Source: Candidatus Rickettsiella viridis
Lineage (GTDB): Bacteria; Pseudomonadota; Gammaproteobacteria; Diplorickettsiales; Diplorickettsiaceae
Assembly (NCBI RefSeq): GCF_003966755.1
Contig: NZ_AP018005.1
Span: 186,001 to 250,000 of the forward strand
DNA length: 64,000 nucleotides
Direction of reading: 5' to 3'
Positions 19,292 to 29,346 of the stretch are shown one piece after another. Position numbers and translations under genes: made by a program. The stretch's first letter is position 1; each line of letters opens with the position of its first letter. The notes under the pieces were generated by a model. That model saw nothing but the letters and a program-made list of their open reading frames with translations. It did no database searches and was not told the origin of the DNA.

Positions 19292-20080
19292 ATGTTAAAG
19301 AAAATTATTATAATGTGTTTAATGATAAACTTGGCCGCATGTAGTATTTTTTCCCGTTCATCTATTTCTAGCACGGGTCCACAAGCTGCCAATGCTAATG
19401 TACAACTTGGCTTAGCTTATTTACAAAGTGGAGATATGCAGCGCGCTAAGCAAAAGCTATTATTAGCTGAACAGCAGTCTCCCGCATCGACAGAAAGCCA
19501 AGGTGCAATGGGCTATTTTTTAGAATCGACCGGTAATTTTTCCCAAGCAGAAGCGTATTATCGTAAAGCAGTCACCCTTAATCCGAAGTCGGGGGTTGCA
19601 CAAAATAACTATGGTGCTTTTTTATGTCGCAGGGGACGTTATGCAGAGTCCGACCAACATTTTTTATTAGCTTTGCAAGACCCCAGTTATCTTAATACGG
19701 CCCAAGTTTATGAAAATGCGGGTTTATGTGCGATGCAAATACCGGATATAAACAAAGCGGGCACTTATTTTACACAGGCAATAACACAGGATCCGAAGTG
19801 TGCAATGTCTTGGCTAGAATTAGGGAGAATAAGCTATCAGCAAAAAAATTATCCGCAAGCCCAGCAGTATTTGGAGCAATATATGCAATTAATCAAGGAC
19901 CCAACCCCTAATGCTTTATGGTTAGGTGCTGTTTTAGCGCGTGCTTTAGGCAATGAGGCAGAAGCGGGATACTATACTTTAATGTTACAAACAAGGTTTC
20001 CTAACTCCGATGCTTATAAAGCATTAATGAAAACGCCTAAATTTAAAAATAAACAACAAAAGAAACAACTTTATTACTGA
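19292..20080 (+). CDS. pilW: Type IV pilus biogenesis lipoprotein PilW/PilF (TPR)
   Basis: The lipoprotein signal peptide [18 protein letters not shown] has its lipobox Cys at C17, placing the protein on the periplasmic side of the outer membrane. Tandem TPR repeats follow (residues ~35-230: '[19 protein letters not shown]', '[18 protein letters not shown]', '[18 protein letters not shown]'). PilF/PilW assembles the PilQ secretin. The position after rlmN matches Pseudomonas, but rodZ and ispG, which usually separate it from hisS, are missing. Confidence 0.9.
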   Translation: MLKKIIIMCLMINLAACSIFSRSSISSTGPQAANANVQLGLAYLQSGDMQRAKQKLLLAEQQSPASTESQGAMGYFLESTGNFSQAEAYYRKAVTLNPKSGVAQNNYGAFLCRRGRYAESDQHFLLALQDPSYLNTAQVYENAGLCAMQIPDINKAGTYFTQAITQDPKCAMSWLELGRISYQQKNYPQAQQYLEQYMQLIKDPTPNALWLGAVLARALGNEAEAGYYTLMLQTRFPNSDAYKALMKTPKFKNKQQKKQLYY

Positions 20081-20082
20081 TT

Positions 20083-21360
20083 ATGCTGAATAAAATGCAG
20101 GCAATTCGTGGAATGAATGATATTCTCCCTGAGCAGATTACTGCTTGGCAGAAGCTAGAAGCGGCATTGCGCATGCTAACTAGACAATACGGATATCAAG
20201 AAATCCGTTTGCCTATTCTCGAGAAAACAGAGTTGTTTAAGCGCTCTATCGGTGATGTAACTGATATCGTCGAAAAAGAAATGTATACTTTTTTGGACCG
20301 TAATAATGAAAGTTTATCCTTGCGGCCTGAAGGGACGGTTGGTTGTGTACGAGCGGGTATAGAACATGGGTTACTCTATAACCAAATTCAGCGTTGGTGG
20401 TATTTAGGTCCCATGTTTCGGCATGAGCGGCCTCAAAAAGGCCGTTATCGCCAATTTCATCAGTTTGGTGTGGAAGTATTTGGTTTAGTACAGCCTGACA
20501 TCGATGCAGAACTTATTTTAATGACGGCACGTTTGTGGGCTGAGTTAGGATTACAAAATCGTTTAAGCTTGCAAATTAATTCTTTAGGCTCCGCCTCAGC
20601 TCGGGAAGAATATAAGAAAAATCTGATTGAATATTTCAACCAACACCAAGATCAGCTGGATGAAGTTTCTAAACGTCGTTTGCAGACTAATCCTTTGCGG
20701 ATTCTTGATAGTAAAAATCCTGAATTACAGGATTTAATTCAGAAAGCGCCACAGCTATTAAACTTTCTCGACGAAGAGTCTGATCAGCATTTTACTGAGT
20801 TACAAACCTTACTTAAAGATGCCGAGATTTGTTTTGTGGTTAATCCTCGTTTAGTTCGGGGTTTAGATTACTACAATAAGACCGTATTTGAATGGGTTAT
20901 GACAGAGGCTCAGGGCGCACAAAATACTGTTTGTGCGGGTGGTCGTTATGATGGTTTAGTTGGGCAACTAGGTGGCCATGCGACACCTGCGATAGGATTT
21001 GCGCTGGGTTTAGAGCGCTTAATTGATTTATTACCACCCTTAAACTTATCGGAAGCACAAAGCCCCGATATTTATTTTATTAATACGGGTGCACTTGCAA
21101 GACAACAAGGGTTAATTTTGGCAGAGCAGTTACGTAAGGCATTGCCTAATATGAGTTTAGTATTGGATTGTAGCGGCGCAGGAATAAAATCGCAGTTTAA
21201 ACGTGCCGATAAAAGTCAGGCGCGTTTTGCTTTGATTTTAGGTGATGATGAAGTAAAGTCGGATACCATTGCTTTTAAAGATTTAAAGCAAAAAAAACCA
21301 CAAGAGACTTTGCAGCAAGCGGAATTAATGCAAAAAATAACCCAGGTACTTAACTCGTGA
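20083..21360 (+). CDS. hisS: Histidyl-tRNA synthetase
   Basis: A class II synthetase charging tRNA-His. 425 residues. Visible are the N-terminal [12 protein letters not shown], motif 2 in [21 protein letters not shown], the histidine-specific [15 protein letters not shown], motif 3 in [15 protein letters not shown], and the C-terminal anticodon-binding domain. It starts two bases after the pilW stop, and its stop codon overlaps the next start. Confidence 0.98.
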   Translation: MLNKMQAIRGMNDILPEQITAWQKLEAALRMLTRQYGYQEIRLPILEKTELFKRSIGDVTDIVEKEMYTFLDRNNESLSLRPEGTVGCVRAGIEHGLLYNQIQRWWYLGPMFRHERPQKGRYRQFHQFGVEVFGLVQPDIDAELILMTARLWAELGLQNRLSLQINSLGSASAREEYKKNLIEYFNQHQDQLDEVSKRRLQTNPLRILDSKNPELQDLIQKAPQLLNFLDEESDQHFTELQTLLKDAEICFVVNPRLVRGLDYYNKTVFEWVMTEAQGAQNTVCAGGRYDGLVGQLGGHATPAIGFALGLERLIDLLPPLNLSEAQSPDIYFINTGALARQQGLILAEQLRKALPNMSLVLDCSGAGIKSQFKRADKSQARFALILGDDEVKSDTIAFKDLKQKKPQETLQQAELMQKITQVLNS

Positions 21361-21992
21361 ATGAATTGGCAGAATTAGAACAAGCAGAGCGTATCAAAGG
21401 ATGGTGCCGAGAATACGGTGTAGGCATTATGCTGGGGATTGTTTTTGCTATTGTTGGCAGTATAGGCTGGCATTATTGGCAGCAGACTCGAGAAAATAAT
21501 GCGGTTAATGCCGCCATGGTATATGAAAGCTTTGTTGCTTCTATACAAAAAAATAACCTAACGACCGTTGAAGCTATCGCAAAGAGTTTATTGCAGAATT
21601 ATCCAAAGACACCTTATGCTTCATTGGCTGCTTTACAATTAGCGAAACAAGCAGTTAATCAGAATAATCTGAGCGAGGCTGAGAATAAATTAATATGGGT
21701 TATTCAACATGGAAAAAGTGAAAGCTTGCGCGCCGTGGCACGTACTCGCTTAGCACGTGTGTTATTTGCAGAAAATCAAGCAGAACGTGCTTTGAAAATG
21801 CTTGATGAATACAATGATAATGTCGCTTACGAGCCACTTATTCTTGAAGAAAAAGGCGATATTTTCCAGCGTTTAGGGAACCTTTCCAGTGCTTTACAAA
21901 ATTATTTGGCGGCTGAGAAATTATTTTCTGAAAGCGCTATTGACCAACCGCTCTTATCAATGAAAATTAGTAATCTGACCAAATCAAATTAA
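21357..21992 (+). CDS. yfgM: YfgM-family TPR protein (ancillary SecYEG partner)
   Basis: 211 residues: a short cytoplasmic N-terminus, one membrane helix ([21 protein letters not shown], about residues 18-38), then periplasmic TPR-like helices. In E. coli YfgM associates with SecYEG and PpiD in periplasmic chaperoning. The GTG start overlaps the hisS stop (GTGA), implying translational coupling. Its place between hisS and bamB is the conserved one. Confidence 0.88.
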   Translation: MNELAELEQAERIKGWCREYGVGIMLGIVFAIVGSIGWHYWQQTRENNAVNAAMVYESFVASIQKNNLTTVEAIAKSLLQNYPKTPYASLAALQLAKQAVNQNNLSEAENKLIWVIQHGKSESLRAVARTRLARVLFAENQAERALKMLDEYNDNVAYEPLILEEKGDIFQRLGNLSSALQNYLAAEKLFSESAIDQPLLSMKISNLTKSN

Positions 21993-22007
21993 AGTTTTTC
22001 ATGAGAC

Positions 22008-23174
22008 ATGAACACTATGCCTAAGTTTCGTCATTTAGTTGTATTTCTTTTATTTTTTCTATTGGCTGCTTGTGCGGGTTTAGGTGATGACAATACGCCT
22101 CCTCCGGCGGCATTGACTTCTTATCCTTTCCAATTCCAGCCTGTACCCTTGTGGTCAAGGGTAACGGGTGGTGGAATGGATAAAGATTTTTTACGGTTAG
22201 GACCCGTCATTCAGGATAGTCAAGTTTTTGTCAGTAATAAATCGGGGCTTGTGACGGCAGTTACATTGAGTAACGGCCATAAATTATGGCAAGCGAATTT
22301 AAAACACCCCACCAGCAGTAGTCCAGCTGTTGGTGAAGGCATAGTCGTTCTTGCTAGCATGCAACCACAATTAATTGCTTTAGCGGCAGAAAGTGGTGAT
22401 TTAATGTGGCGAGCGGCATTACCTAATCAGGTTTTAGCGCCACCCATCATTAATCAGGGCCATGTAATAGTTAAAACAGTGGATGGAAAAGTATTAGCGT
22501 TTGCTTTAAAAACTGGGCAGCGGTTATGGGCTTATAATCATGGTGCGCCCACGTTAGTGCTGCGCGCAAGCAGTATGCCAAGGATTATAGGTAATAAGGT
22601 ATTAATCGGTTTTTCTGATGGAACACTCACCGCATTAAATTTAAATGATGGAAGGCTTTTATGGGAACATACGATTGCCTATCCTCAAGGCGTAACTCAA
22701 GCGGATCAACTGGTTGATATTGCAGCCGATCCTCGATTAGACAGCAAAATGATTTATGTGGCCACTTACCAAGGTAAATTAAGTGCAGTTTCCTTACAAA
22801 CAGGCCAAATACAGTGGCAACGATCTTTCTCAACTTATTCAGGGCTTACTTTAGGAAAAAACTTGTATGTTACGGATAGTGAAGGTGGATTGTGGGCGTT
22901 TGATCCTTCAACAGGACATCTGCTTTGGCACAACCGTTTGTTACAGAATAGAGGTTTAACAGCCCCCGTCATCATGGGGAATAATCTGGTGGTAGGCGAT
23001 AAAGAAGGTTATCTTCACTGGTTTGCACAAGCGGATGGTCGCCCTTTAGCACGCGTTTTAGTTCATGACAGCGCAAGCATTGTAGCAGCACCTCGTGTGG
23101 CTTACCCGCTCATTTGTGTTTTAACTCAGCAGGGTGGATTGTCTGTTTGGACAGAATCCGCATTACATATATGA
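22008..23174 (+). CDS. bamB: Outer-membrane assembly lipoprotein BamB
   Basis: Lipoprotein signal with lipobox LLAAC (C22), then a PQQ-like eight-bladed beta-propeller with repeated 'G.LLWxxxL' strands (KLWQANLKHP, LMWRAALPNQ, RLWAYNHGAP, LLWEHTIAYP, IQWQRSFSTY, LLWHNRLLQN). BamB is an accessory subunit of the BAM complex that folds outer-membrane barrels. 388 residues, normal. A dispersed repeat separates it from der. Confidence 0.95.
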   Translation: MNTMPKFRHLVVFLLFFLLAACAGLGDDNTPPPAALTSYPFQFQPVPLWSRVTGGGMDKDFLRLGPVIQDSQVFVSNKSGLVTAVTLSNGHKLWQANLKHPTSSSPAVGEGIVVLASMQPQLIALAAESGDLMWRAALPNQVLAPPIINQGHVIVKTVDGKVLAFALKTGQRLWAYNHGAPTLVLRASSMPRIIGNKVLIGFSDGTLTALNLNDGRLLWEHTIAYPQGVTQADQLVDIAADPRLDSKMIYVATYQGKLSAVSLQTGQIQWQRSFSTYSGLTLGKNLYVTDSEGGLWAFDPSTGHLLWHNRLLQNRGLTAPVIMGNNLVVGDKEGYLHWFAQADGRPLARVLVHDSASIVAAPRVAYPLICVLTQQGGLSVWTESALHI

Positions 23175-23176
23175 TG

Positions 23177-23300
23177 TACTCACAAACAATGGGATTTTCG
23201 GCAAGGCGCTGCGAAAATGAAGCAACTGGAGTGTATACATGATACATGAGGATTGCGAATTGAGCGGGAACGCCGACGAAAATTCAAGTGCGAAGAGTAT
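23177..23300 (+). repeat. Dispersed ATACTC-ended repeat, copy 3
   Basis: TACTCACAAACAATGGG to GCGAAGAGTAT, the same element as copy 1. Its last bases (AAGAGTATG) run into the start codon of der and supply the AAGAG-like sequence before it, so the element forms the der leader. Confidence 0.75.
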
Positions 23301-24636
23301 GACTACTTCGTTACCCAGTATTGTTATAGTAGGCCGCCCCAATGTAGGGAAGTCTAGTTTATTTAATTGTTTAACTAAGACTCGTCAGGCTTTAGTAGCG
23401 GATCTTCCTGGTTTAACACGAGATCGCTTATTTGGTCAGGGTGTTGTGGGGTCGCAACCTTATATTGTTGTTGATACCGGCGGATTAAGCTCTGGGAAAA
23501 AAGAAGGTATTGATGCCTTAATGGAGCAGCAGACTCAACGCGCCATCAGTGAGGCTGATTATGTACTCTTTGTTGTTGATGGGCGCGCTGGTTTAACTTC
23601 ATTAGATGAATTATTAGCACAAAAGTTACGACGGCTTAATAAAAATATTACCTTAGTTATTAATAAAGGCGAAAGTTTAAATTCTGGTTTATTACAGAGT
23701 GAGTTTGCTTTATTAGGTCTCGGTGCAGCATTTATTATTTCTGCTGCCCATGCGCAAGGTATTGAAGCGTTGATGGAAAAAGTGTTAGCGCATTTTCCTC
23801 CTGCTACAAAGTTAGCGGATCAAGATCAAAATGAGCAAGAATCACCAGAGACAACAAGAGTTAAAGTAGCCATTATTGGGAAGCCTAATGTAGGCAAGTC
23901 AACGTTACTCAATCGTATTTTGGGTGAAGAACGTGTTGTTGTATTTGATCTGCCAGGAACAACACGCGATAGTACAGCCCATGAATTTAGCTATAGAAAT
24001 AAATTATATACCTTGATTGATACCGCCGGTATTCGTAGAAAATCGAAAACGGGCGAAGGTGTTGAAAAGTTCTCTGTTATAAAAAGTCTACAAGCTATTG
24101 AATCATGTCATGTGGTGTTGATGATAATCGACGCAAGAGAGGGAATCAGTGAACAAGATTTACATCTATTAGGGTTTATTCTTGAAACAGGCAAGGCGTT
24201 GATTATTGCAGTTAACAAGTGGGATGGTTTATCTTCGGAAGAACGTGCACAAGTTAAAAAAGAATTAGATCGGCGTTTACAGTTTGTTAGTTTTGCAAAG
24301 CTTATTTTTATTTCTGCCCTGCATGGGACAGGCGTTGGTAATTTATTTACTTTAATTCAGCAGGCATATCGTTCGGCCACACACCCATTAACAACATCAC
24401 GGTTAACTCGTTTATTGGAGGAAGCGGTGAGTACGCACCAACCCCCTTTAAGTCGAGGTCGAGCTGTTAAATTACGTTATGCACATCCAGGCGGCTATAA
24501 TCCACCTTTTATTCTTATCCATGGACAGCATACGCGCTCTTTGCCTGAATCTTATCGGCGCTATCTTGAAAACTTTTATCGTAAGGCTTTGCGCATAGTC
24601 GGGAGTCCGATAAAAATCGAATTTAGAGACAAATAA
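23299..24636 (+). CDS. der: Ribosome-assembly GTPase Der (EngA)
   Basis: Tandem GTPase domains: the first P-loop is GRPNVGKSSLF with DTGG, the second GKPNVGKSTLLN with DTAGIRRKSK, then the C-terminal KH-like domain. It acts in 50S assembly. ATG 23299 is chosen because the upstream ATG 23239 lies within the dispersed repeat and would add 20 unrelated residues; from 23299 the protein begins MTTSLPSIVIVGRPNVGKS, typical of the family. One oddity: the first domain's NKxD motif reads NKGE (INKGESLN); the second has NKWD. Confidence 0.96.
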   Translation: MTTSLPSIVIVGRPNVGKSSLFNCLTKTRQALVADLPGLTRDRLFGQGVVGSQPYIVVDTGGLSSGKKEGIDALMEQQTQRAISEADYVLFVVDGRAGLTSLDELLAQKLRRLNKNITLVINKGESLNSGLLQSEFALLGLGAAFIISAAHAQGIEALMEKVLAHFPPATKLADQDQNEQESPETTRVKVAIIGKPNVGKSTLLNRILGEERVVVFDLPGTTRDSTAHEFSYRNKLYTLIDTAGIRRKSKTGEGVEKFSVIKSLQAIESCHVVLMIIDAREGISEQDLHLLGFILETGKALIIAVNKWDGLSSEERAQVKKELDRRLQFVSFAKLIFISALHGTGVGNLFTLIQQAYRSATHPLTTSRLTRLLEEAVSTHQPPLSRGRAVKLRYAHPGGYNPPFILIHGQHTRSLPESYRRYLENFYRKALRIVGSPIKIEFRDK

Positions 24637-24658
24637 TTTTAGCCTCATCGTCTTTAAC

Positions 24659-25459
24659 TTATTGAAAAATAGCGAGTATCTCTGACGCTTTGGTTCGTTT
24701 CGCCCCGTTACTACTGATATTTCGCTGCACAGATAAAGCTATGAATTTAGCGCCTTGATAAATATTTCGAATAAATTCAGTATCATGATTAGAAACAATC
24801 ACCACAATTCCTCGAGAAGCTAAATTTTTTGCTGTGTTGGCTAAACTGATTTGTTGTGTTTGGCTGAAACCATCGGCGGTATAGTGGGTAAAATTAGCGG
24901 TTTTAGATAGGCTTACATAAGGGGGGTCGCAGTAAACAACATCACCCTGCTGAGCTAAAACTAATGTAGTGCTAAAATCAGCATGAATAATTTTAGCATT
25001 TTTAGCATGTTGGTAGAAAAACTGCATTTCTTTCTCAGGGAAATAAGGGTTTTTATATTCACTAAACGGGGTATTAAATTGCCCTTGTTGGTTAAATCTA
25101 GTCAATCCATTAAAGCAATGTTTATTTAAATAAAGAAATAAGGCTGCTCGAATACGATTATCTTTACTATCATTAAATAAACGGCGCAAACGATAGAATT
25201 CTTCTGCATTATTGAAGCAGGGGTTAAAAAATATTCGGCAATAATTGATAAAAGATTGCCCTTCTTGCTGTAAATATAAGTACAGCTGAATGAGGTCATG
25301 GTTACTATCCGCTAAAAGATAAGCGGGGTAACATGTGTTAAGAAAAACCGTTGCAGAACCAATAAATGGTTCAATTAAGCGAGCTGCTGTAGGCAAACAT
25401 CCCTTTATGTGTTCAATTATACGATATTTATTTCCAGCCCATTTCAGAAAAGATTTCAT
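24659..25459 (-). CDS. dam: DNA adenine methylase (Dam family, D12 class)
   Basis: The N-terminal SAM-binding motif is MKSFLKWAGNKYRI (family: FLKWAGGK). The catalytic motif is DVVYCDPPYVSLSK, and the target-recognition region contains RYNQQGQFNTPFSEY-like sequence (here LTRFNQQGQFNTPF). 266 residues, close to E. coli Dam, which methylates GATC for mismatch repair and replication control. No restriction endonuclease is adjacent. The specificity is assumed, not shown. Confidence 0.9.
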   Translation of the reverse strand: MKSFLKWAGNKYRIIEHIKGCLPTAARLIEPFIGSATVFLNTCYPAYLLADSNHDLIQLYLYLQQEGQSFINYCRIFFNPCFNNAEEFYRLRRLFNDSKDNRIRAALFLYLNKHCFNGLTRFNQQGQFNTPFSEYKNPYFPEKEMQFFYQHAKNAKIIHADFSTTLVLAQQGDVVYCDPPYVSLSKTANFTHYTADGFSQTQQISLANTAKNLASRGIVVIVSNHDTEFIRNIYQGAKFIALSVQRNISSNGAKRTKASEILAIFQ

Positions 25460-25663
25460 AAAGTAATATTTTAGAAATTTTAGCTGCTAGTATAGATTGA
25501 ATTGATTTGAGGAGTTAAAGAATTTTTACTAAGTGTCAGTGATCTATCGGTAAAATTTTTGAAAACTTAATATATACTTAAGCCTAAGTTTAAAATCGGC
25601 AGGGTTTTATCCCATAGGGTGTTGAGATGGAAGTTAGGTTTTTTTTTCACTGAGGTGCTATTT

Positions 25664-27868
25664 ATGTTTGAAGACCCTTTCTTTATAAAGCGCTGGTCTT
25701 ATGTGCTTAGTAACCATCCTTCTAAACGGGTTGAACAACCTCCAGGCGCGATAAAACGGGTATTGGGTAGTTATTTTGGTCCGGTTGACCAATTCGTTGC
25801 TACACCTTTAGCTAATGCCAATGTACTAGAAAATATTTTTGGTTATAATCTTTTTACGGCTATCAATAACAGCCGCTATGCAGCAGTATGGCATGGTGCT
25901 TTGGCGGGAGTCGGGCTTCTAGCACTATTAATAGGTCATATTGCATTAGTTTACCGTACTTTGCGCAACGATGAGAAGAAAAGCCATTTCTTTTATCTTA
26001 GACGATTACTTCAAATTGATCCGGTTGATCCTAATCTCGAAATTAAAAAGATGATGGGAGAAGATGGAATTGATTATAAGATATTAATCGCCGCGGCATA
26101 TTTTTATTCTCCGGATATCTCTTGGTTAGTATGTTGGAAGCGTCGTTTTTTTTGTTGGGGAAAGCGACGCAAAGAATACGATCTTTTAATGAATTATTTA
26201 ACAAAGGAAGGACTGGAACGTAGAAAAACAAAAAAAGAAATACTGAATAGTATTTTTATACAAACAATAGACGAGTTGGTTAAATATTTAAACAAAAAAA
26301 CAGCTGCCCCAGATCTACCTAAAAAGTTTCAACGGAAGGATGGCACCTACTTAATCGGTTTTTCCAAAGAATATTCAAAAATATTCTTTTCCGAGGAAAT
26401 TGATCCTCCTAAGAATTTTAAGAAAAATGTAAGTTTGACCCAATCTATTTTAGATGCAATTGAAGAGGCCAGTTTTTTCTATTGGCTCTGTATGTTTGCT
26501 TTTTATTTTGCTCCAACAGTAGGTATGGTTGCCGGTCTATCTTTTCCCCCATTAGCCTTAGCATTCTTGTTTCTTACTATAAGATGTGTTTACGTTACTT
26601 ATGCGTTTAAAAAAGATTCTATTAATAAACAGATAGGTATGCTAAATAATACAGAGGTAGATTATTTAGAGAAAGTAGCTTTAAAAAGAAAGTATGAAAG
26701 CGATGATATTGAATTGGAAAAACAAAATATTTTTGTCAGAGAACAGCTAGCAATGGGTCGTGTTGAACTCAAGTCTTTTAAAAATTCAAAATTACGCAAG
26801 GATTTACTAAACGTACTGGGTAATCGCCGTTTTATGAAGGTTGCTGCTATAGTAGAGGCGTTTGTAGGGGGATGTTTTTTACCTTTTTTTGGCATTTGGC
26901 TATTTAGTGATTTGTTTAAAGTAGTAGCAGGGCTTGCTATTGGAGGCGCAGTAACAGGTCCTACAGCACCCGCTATTTTTGGCGTAATTTTTATGGTAAT
27001 AGCCACTGCTACTCTGTTGTGGGGATTGTGTTACGGGGCTAAAAAAGCGATTGCAGCGGGTAAGGCGCAGGATGAGAAATATGAACAATTAGAAAAAGAG
27101 GTAAATAAACTAGACACATTTTCCGTGGAAAAAACAATAAAAGTATTAGATCTATCGTTGCATGATTATGATCGTTTTTTTCGACGCTATAGTCTAAAGC
27201 AGCCAGCATGGACGTGGGTTAAAAAACTTTTAAACCGATCGTGGGTTGTTATCAGTCGCTTAGGTACAGGCAGTTTAGTTTTTCGTCTCGTCATATGGGG
27301 AAGTATAACGTCTTTTGTGAGGGTTCCAGTTGTATGGATTGCACCCATCTCAGTTCCCTTTATCGCTGTTTTTGCAGTCGCTTTTGCAGTGTGGTATTCC
27401 CATGTTTATAATGTTGAAAAAAAATGGAAGAAAGCAGAAAATATTACAAATCATTTTTATTTATCAAGGATGGTAGCTGTAAAAGAAATGGCTCATAAAA
27501 AGGTATCGCTTGGTAAAAAAGAAGAGTTATGTACTGACTCATTCCTTGTTCCTCAATCACTACCTAGCTCAAAGAGTGAAGAGTGTCTTAATGCGCAGAA
27601 TATGGATAACATGGGTCTAATAAAACTCCATTCAAATGATTCGGGCAATACATCGCCTGATCGTGCAAAAGCTAAGATAAGTTTTAATAGTCCTAGGGAG
27701 GCGGCGGGAGGGGAAGCATCTGATTCTAGGCCATTAAATTTAAATTATCTGCCAATAAGGGGTAGGGCTAGCAGTTTTACAGAAGGTTTTGGTTCTCGAA
27801 AGGGTAAAAATGACTTGAGTTCTTCTCCCGATCTAAATCCCCAAGGTATGGTATGTCATCGGAGTTAA
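25664..27868 (+). CDS. Large polytopic membrane protein of unknown function, effector-like
   Basis: About 734 residues. Four hydrophobic zones are visible: around residue 75 (HGALAGVGLLALLIGHIALV), 270-310 (paired helices), 405-465 (including FEAFVGG-like glycine-rich helices and VIFMVIATATLLWGL), and 540-590. Charged, Lys-rich segments separate them, and a polar Ser/Asn/Gly-rich tail of about 120 residues ends the protein. No known family is recognised. Eukaryote-directed secreted membrane proteins of Legionellales can look like this, but secretion is not shown. Start: ATG 25664 has GAGGTG upstream; the GTG at 25619 lacks support. The 3' end overlaps the convergent rsmJ gene by 36 bases. Confidence 0.7.
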   Translation: MFEDPFFIKRWSYVLSNHPSKRVEQPPGAIKRVLGSYFGPVDQFVATPLANANVLENIFGYNLFTAINNSRYAAVWHGALAGVGLLALLIGHIALVYRTLRNDEKKSHFFYLRRLLQIDPVDPNLEIKKMMGEDGIDYKILIAAAYFYSPDISWLVCWKRRFFCWGKRRKEYDLLMNYLTKEGLERRKTKKEILNSIFIQTIDELVKYLNKKTAAPDLPKKFQRKDGTYLIGFSKEYSKIFFSEEIDPPKNFKKNVSLTQSILDAIEEASFFYWLCMFAFYFAPTVGMVAGLSFPPLALAFLFLTIRCVYVTYAFKKDSINKQIGMLNNTEVDYLEKVALKRKYESDDIELEKQNIFVREQLAMGRVELKSFKNSKLRKDLLNVLGNRRFMKVAAIVEAFVGGCFLPFFGIWLFSDLFKVVAGLAIGGAVTGPTAPAIFGVIFMVIATATLLWGLCYGAKKAIAAGKAQDEKYEQLEKEVNKLDTFSVEKTIKVLDLSLHDYDRFFRRYSLKQPAWTWVKKLLNRSWVVISRLGTGSLVFRLVIWGSITSFVRVPVVWIAPISVPFIAVFAVAFAVWYSHVYNVEKKWKKAENITNHFYLSRMVAVKEMAHKKVSLGKKEELCTDSFLVPQSLPSSKSEECLNAQNMDNMGLIKLHSNDSGNTSPDRAKAKISFNSPREAAGGEASDSRPLNLNYLPIRGRASSFTEGFGSRKGKNDLSSSPDLNPQGMVCHRS

Positions 27869-28633
27869 ATAAATATCAAAACGCAGCTGTTTCCCAAAAA
27901 TACTGTGTTGTGGTTTTAATGTTGATAAAAAGGGTGCTGATCGTGCTCTTTTTACAATGACACGTTTGCGTGCATGTGTCAAAGCTAAAGGCAATAGTGT
28001 TTGTGCATCTGTATCATCCCCCACGATTTGACGAAGAAAGCGCATTTCTTTTTTTACTAAAGCAGATTTATTTGAAGGGGGGTACATGGGATCTAAATAG
28101 ATGATATCGGGTAGTTTTTCTGTATCTATCTGGTTTAGATATATTTTTGCCTCTGAGTGAATGAGTTGTATATTGCTAGCAGAGTACTTTTTATCATTTA
28201 AAGCACGATCTAACCCATCCTGTAATAAAGCGGCGATAATAGGTGAACGTTCTAATAAAGTGACTGAAAACCCCAATTGTGCAAAAATAAAACCATCATT
28301 TCCTAATCCTGCCGTGAGATCTAAAATACCCGTTTTTAAATGTGTTTTAGATCCTATTGCTTTGGCAAGTAATTGTTTTTGACCTTTTAGATGCCGTAAT
28401 CGATAACCTATCGTACCTTTTAAAAAATCAATTTGTAAACTGCCCCAAGCTTTTTGTTCAGTATTTTTTAACATTAACCCTTTTTCAGAGAGTATTAAAA
28501 TAAAGGCAAAATTTTCTTGTTGAGAACTATCTATATAAGGTAGAAAATATTGCTTTGCTAGTTTTTGTGCCGCGAGCTGTTGTTGAGGTTCAATGGCGGT
28601 CACGGCAATAAAGCTTTTTTTAAAGGGAGTCAT
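27833..28633 (-). CDS. rsmJ: 16S rRNA (guanine-1516-N2) methyltransferase
   Basis: 266 residues. The SAM-binding motif I is GILDLTAGLGNDGFIFAQLG, followed by LLERSPIIAALLQDGLDRA. The catalytic N-methyltransferase motif is IIYLDPMYPPSNKSALVKK, with the characteristic KKEMRFLRQIVGDD after it. All of these match RsmJ (YhiQ). Its ATG overlaps the stop of the upstream methyltransferase (ATGA), so the two are coupled. The 3' end overlaps a convergent gene. Confidence 0.92.
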   Translation of the reverse strand: MTPFKKSFIAVTAIEPQQQLAAQKLAKQYFLPYIDSSQQENFAFILILSEKGLMLKNTEQKAWGSLQIDFLKGTIGYRLRHLKGQKQLLAKAIGSKTHLKTGILDLTAGLGNDGFIFAQLGFSVTLLERSPIIAALLQDGLDRALNDKKYSASNIQLIHSEAKIYLNQIDTEKLPDIIYLDPMYPPSNKSALVKKEMRFLRQIVGDDTDAQTLLPLALTHARKRVIVKRARSAPFLSTLKPQHSIFGKQLRFDIYLTPMTYHTLGI

Positions 28634-29187
28634 TGGCGATAAAAAACATCAATACGGGCGGGCGGTAAATTCTGCCATATCCATTGGTTGTGAATAAGTT
28701 TTAGATTCGAAGAAGGGGTTAAAGTTTTTCCCCATAGACTATAGGTATATTGTATAAATATACCGCCTTGCTTCAAAGTCTGATTAATCTCTTGGCCTAT
28801 TTTTTTTATAGTGTCCGATGCTAAGGAGCGTAAGGGTAAGCTTGATACAATGGCTTGCACAGGGCTTGAAGTATGCTTACTAAGTAATTGATGTAAGTGG
28901 CCTGCATCACCTTGAATAATATTTAAACCTGGAAAGCGAGCTGCCAGATGTTTAGCTAGTTTAGCTGAACGCTCAATAGCGATAAGTTGATGTTCAGGTT
29001 TTTTTTGGTGTAAAAGGGCTGCCGTAATAGCGCCAGTCCCTGCACCTAGTTCAATGATAAGCCCTGGGTTATTTGCAGGAATTTGCTGTGCTAGAGCATT
29101 TGCTAGCTTTTTGGAGCTAGGAAAGAGCGCGCCTACGGCGTTGGGATGCGTAATTGCTTCACGTAGAAATAGGGCCAGCCCTGTCAT
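28630..29187 (-). CDS. Class I SAM-dependent methyltransferase, PmtA-like
   Basis: 185 residues. FLREAITHPNAVGALFPSSK matches the N-terminal amphipathic helix and 'GAxxPSS' signature of phospholipid N-methyltransferases (PmtA group). Motif I is LIIELGAGTGAITAALL, motif II LIAIERSAKLAKHLAARFP, and the post-region VSSLPLRSL corresponds to SGLPxxxL of the family. PmtA methylates phosphatidylethanolamine, but some relatives modify rRNA, so the substrate is tentative. It is translationally coupled to rsmJ. Confidence 0.75.
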   Translation of the reverse strand: MTGLALFLREAITHPNAVGALFPSSKKLANALAQQIPANNPGLIIELGAGTGAITAALLHQKKPEHQLIAIERSAKLAKHLAARFPGLNIIQGDAGHLHQLLSKHTSSPVQAIVSSLPLRSLASDTIKKIGQEINQTLKQGGIFIQYTYSLWGKTLTPSSNLKLIHNQWIWQNLPPARIDVFYRQ

Positions 29188-29346
29188 TATTTTTTTCCTT
29201 TGTAAATTTTTATCATTTTATTGTGAGTTTAAAGGAAAAAAATAAGCTTAGATACCCTTGTTTCAAACAAAATCAGGTGTTCAGGGTGTACCCCACTACC
29301 AGGGAAGCAAGAGAGTGCCTTCCATTGCACGATGATGGCCACGCTT

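Noticed and set aside
23239..23298. 20-residue N-terminal extension of Der
   Set aside because: It is encoded by the dispersed repeat; the conserved protein begins at 23299.
24659..25459. Dam-like methylase as part of a restriction-modification system
   Set aside because: No endonuclease gene is adjacent, and the protein is close in length and motifs to housekeeping Dam.
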